Positions 47,520-57,443 of a DNA stretch of 64,000 bases are shown in pieces (positions within the stretch are counted from its first letter, which is position 1; every line of letters begins with the position of its first letter). A model generated the notes under the pieces. That model ran no database searches. It was not told the DNA's origin and was given only the letters and a program-made list of their open reading frames with translations. The position numbers and the translations under genes were made by a program. Source of the DNA: Aricia agestis (taxonomy: Eukaryota; Arthropoda; Insecta; Lepidoptera; Lycaenidae); NCBI RefSeq assembly GCF_905147365.1, contig NC_056427.1:6949001-7013000 (forward strand). The letters run 5' to 3'.

Positions 47520-48900
47520 TAGTGTCTCAATATTCCTCGTGGCCCCTCGGACCGCTCGTACGTATCAGCGAATATTGCATTTTCCACTTATTGTCGATAT
47601 GCCAACCAACAGTCCTAGGGAGTGTCGTGCTTTTTTATCTCGCACAGCACAGTATCTAAAGTGCGGTACACGTAAACGGTCATCGTACACATCTCAACAA
47701 GCACTTATAACGTCACTAAAAACCGATCCCGAATCTGTCCTCCATATTAATATTAAAAATCACTAGCGTAATGGTGGATGATGTCCAGGCGAGCCGGATT
47801 GATATTTCGAATGTGGAACACTACCGGATTTTGCCGCGAAAACACTGCACGCACTGCGCTTTAGTTTTTTCAATTTTCCCAAAACTAAAATTACGTTTTA
47901 ACTCGCCACCAAACGGAGGTGTAAATTGACGTCCCACTATAAGCGCAGCGCCGCGACGGGAGTTCGGGGAACTAGCCCGCGGACCGAAATAATCATTACT
48001 TTCCGCGAGATGTGATCTGGAGAAGCGTACGAAGGGATGCTGCGCAGGTGATCTCGCCCGTGCTATTCCCGGGCTTTCCGCGCAGGATGTACCCCGCACG
48101 CACCGGAAACGAGATTGGTGCTCCCGTTGCATTTGCTAACGTCAAGTCGTTCCCATTGGCCGCACTCCCGTCTTCTCCTCCCCTCATTGGCTTGTAAAAA
48201 TTGCCGCGAAAATTTCCCAATAGCGACCCTCCCCGGATATTGTACGAAGGAAATGTCCTTAGAGATTTGTTTTCGCGATCCGCAGACGGTTCTGTGCCGA
48301 GTGATCTGCGGAAATTAGATAAACGATTGAGATCGTCTCGTCGTAATGTAATTTCCAATGCAAAATCACGTTATTTATCCCCTGGAAGAAAATATAAAAG
48401 TGGCTACATTTTCAGTGCTTTTTTCCCGAGATCAACGTTGAAAAGATTAAATAATATTTTAGGACGACAGCATTAATATAAGTAGTGTTATAAAATAACA
48501 ACGTTGTATAAACAATCATTGAAAACGATAAACAATATCAGAAAACAGGAGAAAGTGAAAATAAGAAAATAGAAATGTTCTATTTTCAAAGTATATTGGA
48601 ATTTGGAACGCGCGTTCCGATCTACGTGCTAGCCATTACGTAAACAAAAGATAATTTTCGACGAAAAAATGAATGGAAATAACTGAAGTAAAAATAACTT
48701 TGTAATGGGCTGAGATAATTTACGATATGGATACGTAAAATCCGCCTGTATTAAAATCGATAAGACACGCAAAACGAATAAATGATACGAGTTTTGACAT
48801 TTCATTATTGACAACACAATCGGAAAAACTGAACGCAGTGCACACTGCACCACTCCTCGGATTATTTTGATTTTGGAATTTATTTTTAAAATTCGTAGAA
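47520..48900. promoter_or_regulatory. Divergent Alk/TMC promoter region
   Basis: 1.4 kb between the Alk start codon and the presumed TMC first exon. The part from 47820 to 48310 is clearly richer in GC and CpG than its surroundings, with no repeat found. It may include spliced 5' UTR of Alk. Two overlapping minus-strand ORFs (47821-48132, 47996-48358) lie here in different frames; I do not regard them as genes. Start sites cannot be placed from sequence. Confidence 0.5.
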
Positions 48901-48977
48901 AAGTGCTGTGCAAATGAACTGTGTGTGTGAAAATAAACAGTTAAATCAATAATGTGTTGTGCTGATGTTGCAGTGAG
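48900..48977 (+). other. TMC non-coding exon 1 (end)
   Basis: Proposed from the strong donor GCAGTGAG|GTAAGA at 48977/48978 and the acceptor TTTTTTATAG at 50645, 14 nt before the ATG. The 5' boundary is a guess. Confidence 0.4.
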
Positions 48978-51900
48978 GTAAGAAAAACACGTTTTCACAT
49001 AAAATTTAGAATATATTTGCGGAATATAAAAATAGAATTGTTGTGTTTGATTTTCCTTTCGTAACATAACTAATAAACAAGAATATATATATTTAACTCC
49101 TATTCTGTAGTTATACATTTACTTTTTTATACAACAGCATACATAATCCTTTGTTGTTATTTTCTTTCACTTGTTATTACTCATAGGCCATCCATAGCTC
49201 ACAAGTCACAACTCATAATAATTATAAATTAGCAGCATCCGGTGAGGTCTAATAATTCGAAATTTAAACGTCAAAAAGTTTTTTAAGAGCATTTTGTTTA
49301 CCTTGCTGTGAGCGACACGTCCAAAAGTTACAGCCGTAACCATGAAGTTTTTATATATGTTTTATAATATGCCAAGATATTTGTGCATGTTTTTTGTTAT
49401 CAGTCTTTTTTTTAAACGTTATTTTCCTGGTTTTAGTTGTAACTCAGTGCAATAATTATTATTCAAGTATTTATTAATTAACATAACATTTTATATTGCC
49501 ATGCTATGTATTTGTATAAGTCAGCATTAATTATTGCTTTACAATTATTGTTGTACTGTGAGGATATATTCAAGTATGTGAATAATGAAAGCAATATATA
49601 TAAAATGTTTTTTTTTTTATCAATTTTTTTAAGGGGTTTTGTCGGTGACGACAATGCCACCCCCAAAAAGTTTATAAGCAGATCTGTTACAGAATATAAT
49701 CAAAGGTTATAAAAATAAATTTTAAAAAGTAATATACTTAATAAGATTTATTGTCCCAGAAAAAAAATTTACCTCACCATCACCTTTTAGATTTAAGGTT
49801 AAAATTAAAACAATATAGTTCATTTATTATAATTTTAAAAAGTACAGATATCCTGTTATTGCACAAAAAATTATTACTATATCACAATAACCAATAATTT
49901 TGCATATCTTATCAACATTTATCACTGACAATCAAAACAGATTAATTGGGACTAGAAATTACAATAATATTTTGTTATGGGGATTTTCTATGATTCATAT
50001 TGGCCTTCTAATATCAGCACTTCAAACTATACAATAGTATAAAATTACAAATGGTATAGAAGCAGTACAGTCTTTATTGCAAAAACGTGGTGTATGTCTG
50101 CTGTACAAAGTATATGAAGTATCACAAATTGAACAATTTGACTTTTAATATTATTTTTTTCAATACTTTAATCACTAGCAGTCTATGATATTATGTTTGG
50201 TATCAGTTTTAAAATTAAGGTAAATGGGATTCTTTAGTTGGTTATTGTAATAAGCGCTGAAGAAATTGGGTGAAATTTTGTAAACTGCTATTAGATTCAA
50301 TTTGAATAACCTACTTTTGACACAGTTAAATGTGTGGGTTTCATGTGTTAAATAGAAAGTTCTTAAAAGTGTGCCAAAGTAACTATTAACAGGATTTCGT
50401 TACAAAGTAATGAGGAAATATATTTATCAGACCCTGTAGCCTGATTGTAGTCGGTAGTGTCTTTTATTTCCATTGAAAGGAGGAGTCGCTTTTAAATTTT
50501 TTCACTAGATTGGGAGGATATTTTATTTTATTAGAATTTTATATTTTTAAACATTTTGTATGTTGTAACATTTTGTACAGTATCCAAAAAACTTTTTTTT
50601 CAAATATGCCATTCTTTACATGACTTTTTAATATATTTTTTATAGATAAACAAGCCATAATGTCCGGAGGCAAAGGCAAGCGGTCAAAACGCCATGAGGG
50701 CTGGGAGGAGGCAGGCGGAGAGTTTTATCAGGAGCTCTACCCGGGGGGAGAACAGGAACTGTTCGAGAACTTGCAGCGAGCGGACACCACTAAGCTGGCA
50801 ACGCTGCTGCCATCGAAGCAGGCAAGGAATAGTATGTATTAGCAGCTTTTATTATATTGTTTAGGTATTTCTATATTATATCCATACTAGAATATTATAA
50901 ATGCGTTAGGGTGTCTGTCTGTTACCTCTTTACGCCCTAACCGCTGAATTGATTTTGCTGAAATTTGATATGGACATACTTTGGGTCTCGGAAAAGGTAC
51001 CTGACAGACAGACACACTTTCGCATTTATAATATTAGTATGGATTCATCCACGGAATATATAACACTAAAGGAAGGGCCATAGCAAGTAAGTTTCATTGA
51101 AACTGCTGTCGCCAAACTCACACAGTAACATTTTACGCACACAAAAGAAATAACCAATCACAAAGAGATTTCTTTTTTAAATACAATGTCGTAAAAACAA
51201 CCCTAACCCTTTTGAAATAAAGAAGAATTTAAATTTAGCAATACCGGCTCTGACTGCCGAGTTCAGTTATTCAACGCTAGATGGCGCTTGACAGCTAAAT
51301 ATGACAAGACTTGAAGTTGTACGCAATTTTACACCTTACGTCAACTAACGTAAGGTTTAAATCCGTACTCACGAATTTCCTTTTGCGTGCGAGTTAAGTT
51401 ATGTCCAGCTGGACATAACTATGGCACGCGGGCCATGCCCATATGCCCTTTCCTGTAGTGTTATATATTCCGTGGATTCATCCATGACCAAGGGACATTG
51501 AAGACTTTCTGAATCGAGTCTGCGAACTTTAGCGTGGACACTCCATAATCAACTAAGCCACAGAAGATAGGATAACATCTTAATCATTTTATCTCTTTCA
51601 GCGACTACGGTGAAGCGAGTACGATCACAGAATGAGAGGCGACAGTCTACATTCGCGAGAACTACACAAAGTCGAGACATACACCTGTCTATGCTTCCCG
51701 ATCTATCTGGTGGGTACTTGATAAATTTGTGATTTGATACTTAATGAGAGTTGCTTAATTTTTAAGTTTTTTTAATAGTTCCGCTTATGTCACTTGTATA
51801 GAACTGTAAAAGCCTTCCAAAGCTATTTTAAGTTCTGTTTATGACACTTGCATTAATATAACTATAAAAGCCCCCATATTATATGGTTAGCAAGTAGATG

Positions 51901-54380
51901 TTGTATGTTGCAAGAGGAATACAAGTATTGTGTATTTTCAGAGATCGCATCACTTTACAAAATGTATAAAAAAACATCATAATTTTTGCAATTTCCAGAA
52001 AATCTATCAAATGAGGAACGAACATGGGAGGAGATAATGCAGATCAAGGCCATGCCTGTGCCGATGCATCAGAAGCTGGAGCTCAAAGCACGATTACAGG
52101 TAAGATCCGACTCGAAGGACCAATGACAGCCATCTTGTTTTTCATGATAACTGTTGTTCTTGAACACAATATGTGTTATTTATTTTGCTATTAAAACACA
52201 TACGAACACTTTTTTAAACTTTAAAATAGTTGTATAAATGTTCTTTTTTACCTTTTTGTTCTAGAACGCAACAAAACTACGCCTGCAAGGCTTCGAGCAG
52301 TTACAATGGAAACAAAGAAAAATATGGCACCGATTCAGAATACGATTGGGCGAAATTATGGGAAAATTGGAGTTATGGCAATCAGCGTTACGGGAAATTG
52401 AAGGGAAATTCGGAACTGGGGTCGTTGCTTACTTCCTCTTTCTGAGATGGATGCTCCTCCTGAATTTCGCCATATCCATATTCGTTGTCCTATTCCTGAT
52501 CCTCCCTAATGTGTTGCTAGTCGAAAGAGTTGAAGAGTGCACCGATTTCCTCGAAAATTCCACCATTTGTTGCTCGCAGACGTATTTCGAGCGAAATTTG
52601 ACGGATAACAACATCGCCTTGGATTTCATTCAAGGCACTGGATGGATGGAGAAAACTATATTATTCTACGGTGTATACAGCAATCAGATATATGAGTATC
52701 ATTTAAAGGGTCTCTTCAGTAAAGAGATGTATTATAATATGCCGATGGCATACATTTTAGTACCCATTTCTTGGGCACTGTTTTCCTTGATTGCAATAGT
52801 GAAGTCCTCGGCGAGAGGTTTCAAGGAAAAGCTTGTTGAAAGCGAAGGACAGTTCTATAAATACTGCAATTTGGTCTTCGGTGGGTGGGACTTCTGCATC
52901 CACAATGATAAGTCAGCTAAAATCAAGCACAAGGCATTATATAATGAGGTAAAAGGATGTCTGGAAGAAGAGAAATATAAGGAAGAAAAGCAGCAACGAT
53001 CTAGAGAGGGGGCAATATTTTTGCAGATCAAAAGAATTTTTATCAACCTGTTGGTCTTAATAATACTGATTGCATCTGGTATACTCATATACATAACATA
53101 CAATTACTCCATGGATCAACTCAACAACGAATTCAACGTGAATCGAACTGAGGAATTCCTTTACAAAGACGACAAGTTATCCTTTACGCAGCTGCAAAAT
53201 ACTCTCTTGGAATTTCTGCCATTTCTGAGCATTGTCGGCTTGAATCTTGTGATCCCTGAAGTCTTTGGGTATATGATCAGATTCGAGAATTACACCCCAG
53301 CGAATGCGATAATTATCAGTCTTCTACGAACAGTTTTGCTCCGACTTTCGTCCTTAGCAGTTCTCTTGAGTCAGATGTATATCCAGATTACTTCTCCAAA
53401 CCGTATCATATGTCCTTCAGATGAGGAGTCCAACAGACTTGAATGCTGGGAGACCTACGTTGGTCAACAGCTCTACAAGTTGATTTTAACGGATTTCGCA
53501 ATACAATTCATCATGACATTCTTCATAAACCTCCCTAGAGCGTTCATTGCGAGGCACGCTAGAAGCCGTTGCTTGAGAATAATCGGATCCCAAGAGTTTT
53601 ACCTGCCCAAACACGTATTGGACATCGTTTACATCCAGTCTATCATATGGATGGGTTCATTCTTTTGCCCATTCCTGCCAATCATTGGCACAATTTTCTG
53701 CTTCCTCATCTTCTATATCAAGAAGTTCGCTTGTCTAGTCAACTGCACGCCATCGCCAATAGTCCACAAAGCGTCCAAATCCAAGTCCCTATTCATGTCA
53801 GTGCTTCTCCTTGGATTCGTGATATCCATTGTCCCTGTAGCTTATTCCATCGCTGAAATCGTTCCCTCCTGGAGTTGTGGACCTTTCAGAGGTTATAACA
53901 CAGTTTGGGACTATGTTATAGAAACTTTCGAGGGATTCCCCGAATTCGTGCGAGGTTTTATCTTCATTCTTGGCACGTCAACGTTTTCGGTCCCAGCGTT
54001 TGCTATACTCCTCTTCTTCTTGTACTATTATTGGGCCGTGGCTTCGGCAAATCGCCACATGGTTGAAGTTTTGAAGAATCAGTTGGTTCTGGAGGGCCAT
54101 GATAAGCAATTTTTGCTGAATCGCCTCAGCGCATTCATTCGTCAACACCAGAAGAGATGCGAAAGAAGAAACAGAGCTAGCTTTGCCGACGACGATTCCT
54201 CTATTCAACAGAGCTCTAGATAATAAGTCTATACATTCCTGAAATCTATTTTAGCTAATTTTTTTTACAATTTTATTCCTTATTTTCGCTCTCTCGCGTA
54301 TGTATTTATGTATATAAGTAGCAATAAATAGTCAAATAGATCTCAATGTCATCTAGACGCTTAAAATTTAGGCGAATAAA
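48900..54380 (+). CDS. TMC (transmembrane channel-like) gene, TMC7-like
   Basis: Coding exons 50660-50831, 51602-51709, 51999-52099, 52265-54223 give 2340 nt, 779 residues plus stop, with all phases matching. TMC proteins are multi-pass membrane proteins; TMC1/2 form the mechanotransduction channel in hair cells, while the TMC5/6/7/8 branch is less well understood. The family signature C-W-E-T-x-V-G-Q-x-x-Y-K-L is present at about residue 523, and L-E-L-W, E-G-K-F-G-T-G, A/G-G-W-D-F-C-I and Q-E-F align well with human TMC7. At least eight hydrophobic segments are visible, from about 180-212 to 691-725; with the usual ten-helix fold, some are double. The N-terminus is Lys/Arg-rich and the C-terminus basic. 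Subfamily by recall only. Confidence 0.93.
48978..50645 (+). other. TMC intron 1
   Basis: 1.67 kb, very AT-rich, no recognised element, unlike the Alk introns. Confidence 0.45.
50660..50831 (+). CDS. TMC exon 2: start codon and acidic/basic N-terminus
   Basis: 172 nt. ATG is the first in the exon. Reads S-G-G-K-G-K-R-S-K-R-H then E-F-Y-Q-E-L-Y-P-G-G. Donor A|GTATGT. Cytoplasmic. Confidence 0.85.
50880..51040. mobile_element. Helitron-like repeat (family X), copy 4
   Basis: TCCATACTAGAATATTATAA to TTATAATATTAGTATGGA, with GTTACCTCTTTACGCCC; in TMC intron 2, next to the hAT-like element. Confidence 0.5.
51050..51474. mobile_element. hAT-like non-autonomous element in TMC intron 2
   Basis: 425 bp with inverted ends CACGGAATATATAACACTAA and inverse. 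GATTCATC flanks both sides (51042-51049, 51475-51482), an exact 8-bp duplication. Confidence 0.88.
51602..51709 (+). CDS. TMC exon 3: basic N-terminal region
   Basis: 108 nt. Reads K-R-V-R-S-Q-N-E-R-R-Q-S-T and D-I-H-L-S-M-L-P-D-L-S. Acceptor TTTCAG, donor GTGGGT. Confidence 0.85.
51999..52099 (+). CDS. TMC exon 4
   Basis: 101 nt. Reads N-E-E-R-T-W-E-E-I-M and the conserved M-P-V-P-M-H-Q-K. Acceptor TTCCAG, donor GTAAGA. Confidence 0.88.
52265..54223 (+). CDS. TMC exon 5: whole membrane domain
   Basis: 1959 nt, residues 128-779 and stop. It carries every hydrophobic segment, the C-W-E-T-Y-V-G-Q-Q signature, F-Y-L-P-K-H-V-L-D-I-V-Y and W-M-G-S-F-F-C-P-F-L-P. The first residues (N-A-T-K-L-R-L-Q-G) continue exon 4 in phase 0 after TTCTAG. 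Internal ATG/TTG starts reported by ORF callers (for example 52346) are not the true start. Confidence 0.95.
   Translation, partial: NATKLRLQGFEQLQWKQRKIWHRFRIRLGEIMGKLELWQSALREIEGKFGTGVVAYFLFLRWMLLLNFAISIFVVLFLILPNVLLVERVEECTDFLENSTICCSQTYFERNLTDNNIALDFIQGTGWMEKTILFYGVYSNQIYEYHLKGLFSKEMYYNMPMAYILVPISWALFSLIAIVKSSARGFKEKLVESEGQFYKYCNLVFGGWDFCIHNDKSAKIKHKALYNEVKGCLEEEKYKEEKQQRSREGAIFLQIKRIFINLLVLIILIASGILIYITYNYSMDQLNNEFNVNRTEEFLYKDDKLSFTQLQNTLLEFLPFLSIVGLNLVIPEVFGYMIRFENYTPANAIIISLLRTVLLRLSSLAVLLSQMYIQITSPNRIICPSDEESNRLECWETYVGQQLYKLILTDFAIQFIMTFFINLPRAFIARHARSRCLRIIGSQEFYLPKHVLDIVYIQSIIWMGSFFCPFLPIIGTIFCFLIFYIKKFACLVNCTPSPIVHKASKSKSLFMSVLLLGFVISIVPVAYSIAEIVPSWSCGPFRGYNTVWDYVIETFEGFPEFVRGFIFILGTSTFSVPAFAILLFFLYYYWAVASANRHMVEVLKNQLVLEGHDKQFLLNRLSAFIRQHQKRCERRNRASFADDDSSIQQSSR
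54323..54380 (+). terminator. TMC polyadenylation signals
   Basis: AATAAA at 54323-54328 and again at 54375-54380, 100 and 152 nt after the stop codon. Confidence 0.65.
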
Positions 54381-54411
54381 CTAAAACATAATGTACACTC
54401 TTCGGCTGCGT

Positions 54412-54552
54412 TTCCACCAGAGATGTGTTGCGAGGAATGTGTTTTTTGAGAACCAATAGAATCGCTTCATTGACGTGAGCTTGCCGTGACATCGCTCAGC
54501 GCGGCGATGCTATTGGATCTTAAAAACACATTCCTCGCGACACATTTCTGGT
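54412..54552. mobile_element. MITE with TTTCCACCAGAGATGTGT ends
   Basis: About 140 bp. GTTGCGAGGAATGTGTTTTT on the left is inverted on the right (AAAACACATTCCTCGCGACA). Confidence 0.8.
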
Positions 54553-54621
54553 GGATTTATATGCGTCCGCGCGAACGCGCGTTTTGGCGGCTACACTGCA
54601 CCGCGAGATCACAAGCAATTA

Positions 54622-54910
54622 CAGTACTCCCAAATTAATAATGCGCATGGAAATCTTCGTTAATTGTCGTAATCACGAAAACACCCGAAGCTTTGAAACT
54701 TGCATTATGCATCTTGTTCAAATGAAATAGAAGTAAATATCATATAGCCGGTGGCTGTCCGCTGTCGCTTACTCACCGGGAAGCCATCGCGGCGTTACCA
54801 TGGTAACGTCCAAGCAACGTAAGGCGCCTCTACGTCGCTGCAAAGCGGAATACGATCGTTGCCGAAAAATTACGAATTTTTCTATGCGCATTATCATTTT
54901 GGGAGCACTG
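54622..54910. mobile_element. Mariner-type MITE, CAGTACTCCCAAA ends, copy 1
   Basis: 289 bp, CAGTACTCCCAAATTAATAA to its inverse, flanked by TA on both sides. Copy 2 is at 62114-62459. It shares TTACCATGGTAACG, a short palindrome, with that copy. Confidence 0.8.
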
Positions 54911-54913
54911 TAT

Positions 54914-55286
54914 ACAGGGTGCAATTAAACCTTCCTGCCAAATTTTTTCCAGGGCTTAGGTATCATTAGGAGAGTCCATTTAACCAAAAAAAATTGGGTG
55001 TTATTTTTTTGTCAATGACATATTTTATCCCATTTAAAACCGTTGCAGAACGGTCACTCGCGGCGCGGGGGAATCAGAAGGGGTGCGCGGGATGAGGCGC
55101 GCGCGCGGGGGCATGTCACGCGCGGCCGACGCATCGTGTCCATTAATTGTAATGTTTTAACTTTCGGAAGCTATTTCTCAACATTTTAGTACTGAGTGAC
55201 TATAAAAGAAAAATACGTGTATTTTTATTTTTAACAAGGATCAATATATCAAAATTTGGCAGGAAGGTTTAATTGCACCTTGTATG
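54914..55286. mobile_element. MITE with CAGGGTGCAATTAAACCTTC ends
   Basis: Inverted ends of about 33 bp. It has a GC-rich centre with CGCGCGCG runs at 55060-55130. A truncated copy is at 16506-16560. Confidence 0.8.
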
Positions 55287-55565
55287 TAACTGACCGCGCC
55301 GCTATTTAAATAAATCGTTACATACATTTGCTTGTGATCTCGCGGTGTAGCGGCTAAACCGCTCATAAAACGCATATAAATTGATCCCTAATATTTATAC
55401 AGCGTATAACTATGCAAGATCTGAATATCTGGCATGGTAGTAATATCAAATGACAAAGATCTTGAATAGTTATAGTCTGCGTAAGTAATTTTACTAGTAA
55501 AAGGGATAACCGTTAAAAATATTGTACATAAAATATCAAACTACCCTACAAATAAAGATTCGTAA

Positions 55566-55704
55566 TTTAAAATGTTCGAGTCTAGATTCAGAATATTTTG
55601 TCTCACTCGCACGCACACGTTTTCATAAATGTGTGAATGCGACCGCTATACTTTAAATTAAGTGAGACAAAATATTCTGAATCTAGACTCGAACATTTTA
55701 AATA
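55566..55704. mobile_element. MITE with about 42-bp perfect inverted ends
   Basis: ATTTAAAATGTTCGAGTCTA starts a perfect arm that is inverted at 55662-55704. About 139 bp in all. The perfect arms suggest a young insertion. Confidence 0.88.
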
Positions 55705-56940
55705 ACGAATAGCCATTTAAAATAGCATTTATTTCTTTGTATGAATACCAAAGAACTACAAAGTTAAAACTTAACTACACTAGGTAAGAATAGCGACGAT
55801 ATGATTAAAAAATATATGGTCGCTTTTTATTATTTTTTTTTCACTAAAAAAAAAACGAAATTATGATTATTACATTAATTTTCAGTTATCTAAAAACATG
55901 TTAATCTAAAATAATCATAAATGTAACCTTTGAATAAATTTGCCAAAATGAGGGTACTTTTAAATAAATTACAAAGTGACCATGTTGTAGTGTTTTTACG
56001 GACACAATATTATTTCTTCCATCCTTAATGTGCCAACGCTGAAACTTTGGTCATATTTAGTTTTTAAGTAAGTTAATTTTTTGAAACAATATTATGTGAA
56101 AATAATGCCACATAATTTAAATTATACAAAAAATTCTTAAACGCTTGAGAAGCTCAAAATACGCAAATATTTATTTGACAATGTTCCTATTTTTCATTTT
56201 ATATTCGAAAATTTTTATATTTGGTATTAAAATAATTCAATTATTAATGTAATTTTATAGTAATAATTGTAGTAAGTTTAATAAATCTAATTCTACTATC
56301 TAATCTTGTAAATAAAAATCGTAACCAGCATCGATTTTTAGGTTAAAAATAAGAATGCTGTTGTAGCAATTTTTTTTTTTCGGAAATAGCCAAATTTACT
56401 GACTCAAAAATGTATTTATATATTAAAGACCGAATACTCAAGCGCCACTCAAATTGAGAGGCACTCAAGTCACATTTGAGAATTCCCTAAATAGAGCCAA
56501 TACTATTGCATTTATAATTTAAAATAATTCCGATTATACTGTAGTTAAATGTAAAGATATTTTAGCTGCCATAGATTTTTATACGATGTACGTAAAGGTC
56601 CATAGTAAAACTAGTAGAATTTAGCCAATAGTGACAACACTTTGCGTTTTTTTCGGACAGAAATATATTATGACAATACATTAGAAAAGAGTTTTGTATT
56701 AAAAATTAAAAACTAACAAAAATATCAAAATTATTACAGGTGTTAACATTAAGTTTTTTGTGAATTTTATTCGATAATCACAGATTATAATAGTTACGTC
56801 ACTGCCAGCCTGTCATATACAATGTGAAAATAAATGTATCTAGCAGAAAAATGTGTTTTAATATTATCTATGATTATTTACCTAGAAAAAATAATAGTTA
56901 AAAAAAATATATAAAAAAAACGCTCTTTTTAACTTTTAAA
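55705..56940. other. Intergenic, AT-rich
   Basis: 1.2 kb with nothing recognised. Confidence 0.5.
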
Positions 56941-57050
56941 ACGCACCTGCAGCTCTTCTGATGTTGCGAGTGTCCATGGGCGACGGTAGTTGCTTACCAT
57001 CAGGTGACCCGTTTGCTCGTTTGCCCCCTTATTTAATAAAAAATATATAA
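56941..57050 (-). mobile_element. Fragment of dispersed repeat family N
   Basis: ACGCACCTGCAGCTCTTCTG to TTTGCCCCCTTATTTAATAAA, A-tailed end. Confidence 0.6.
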
Positions 57051-57090
57051 AAAAGTATTTTAAGGCCCAGGGCTCAGACGTGCGTCAATG

Positions 57091-57232
57091 TAATGGCCTG
57101 TATTCACTTTGATTAGTGTTAAGTGCAGGTGAAAGTGTTGACAGCGACTGATTAGTGCAAGTCCTTCATTATATCTTTATCACTAATCACCTACACTCGC
57201 ACCTACACTCAAAGTGAATACAGGCCTTAACA
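57091..57232. mobile_element. MITE with GGCCTGTATTCACTTTGA ends
   Basis: 142 bp with about 18-bp inverted ends GGCCTGTATTCACTTTGA and TCAAAGTGAATACAGGCC. Confidence 0.8.
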
Positions 57233-57298
57233 GCCGATTTTTTTTCAGCAATCAAAAACACGGTAAGTACTCTTTTTCATAAACATAATAATTATTAT

Positions 57299-57428
57299 AG
57301 TCTCTCAAAAAGTGAAGAAATTAAAAAGTAGCAACATCGTAGTGTCATCCCTTTCAAATCAATCTAAGAAAGAGGGATGACACTACGATGTTGCCACTTT
57401 TTAATTTCTTCACTTTTTTGACAGACTA
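57299..57428. mobile_element. 130-bp palindromic MITE (family A), copy 3
   Basis: TAGTCTCTCAAAAAGTG to CACTTTTTTGACAGACTA. It ends only 15 bp from the Tc1 element. Confidence 0.85.
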
Positions 57429-57443
57429 TTTACGTCCCAACTA

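Larger units (their letters stand above)
54555..55385. mobile_element. Outer MITE split by two younger MITEs
   Basis: The outer arms TTTATATGCG...CACCGCGAGATCACAAGCAA (to 54621) and TTGCTTGTGATCTCGCGGTG...CGCATATAAA (55330-55380) are inverse matches. Between them lie two other elements with their own ends. Confidence 0.7.

Noticed and set aside
47821..48358. Small protein gene(s) in the Alk/TMC interval
   Set aside because: Two overlapping frames on one strand, no recognisable domain, in a GC-rich presumed promoter.
52346..54223. TMC as a single-exon 625-residue protein
   Set aside because: The frame is open upstream to an acceptor at 52264, and three earlier exons join in phase to an ATG at 50660.
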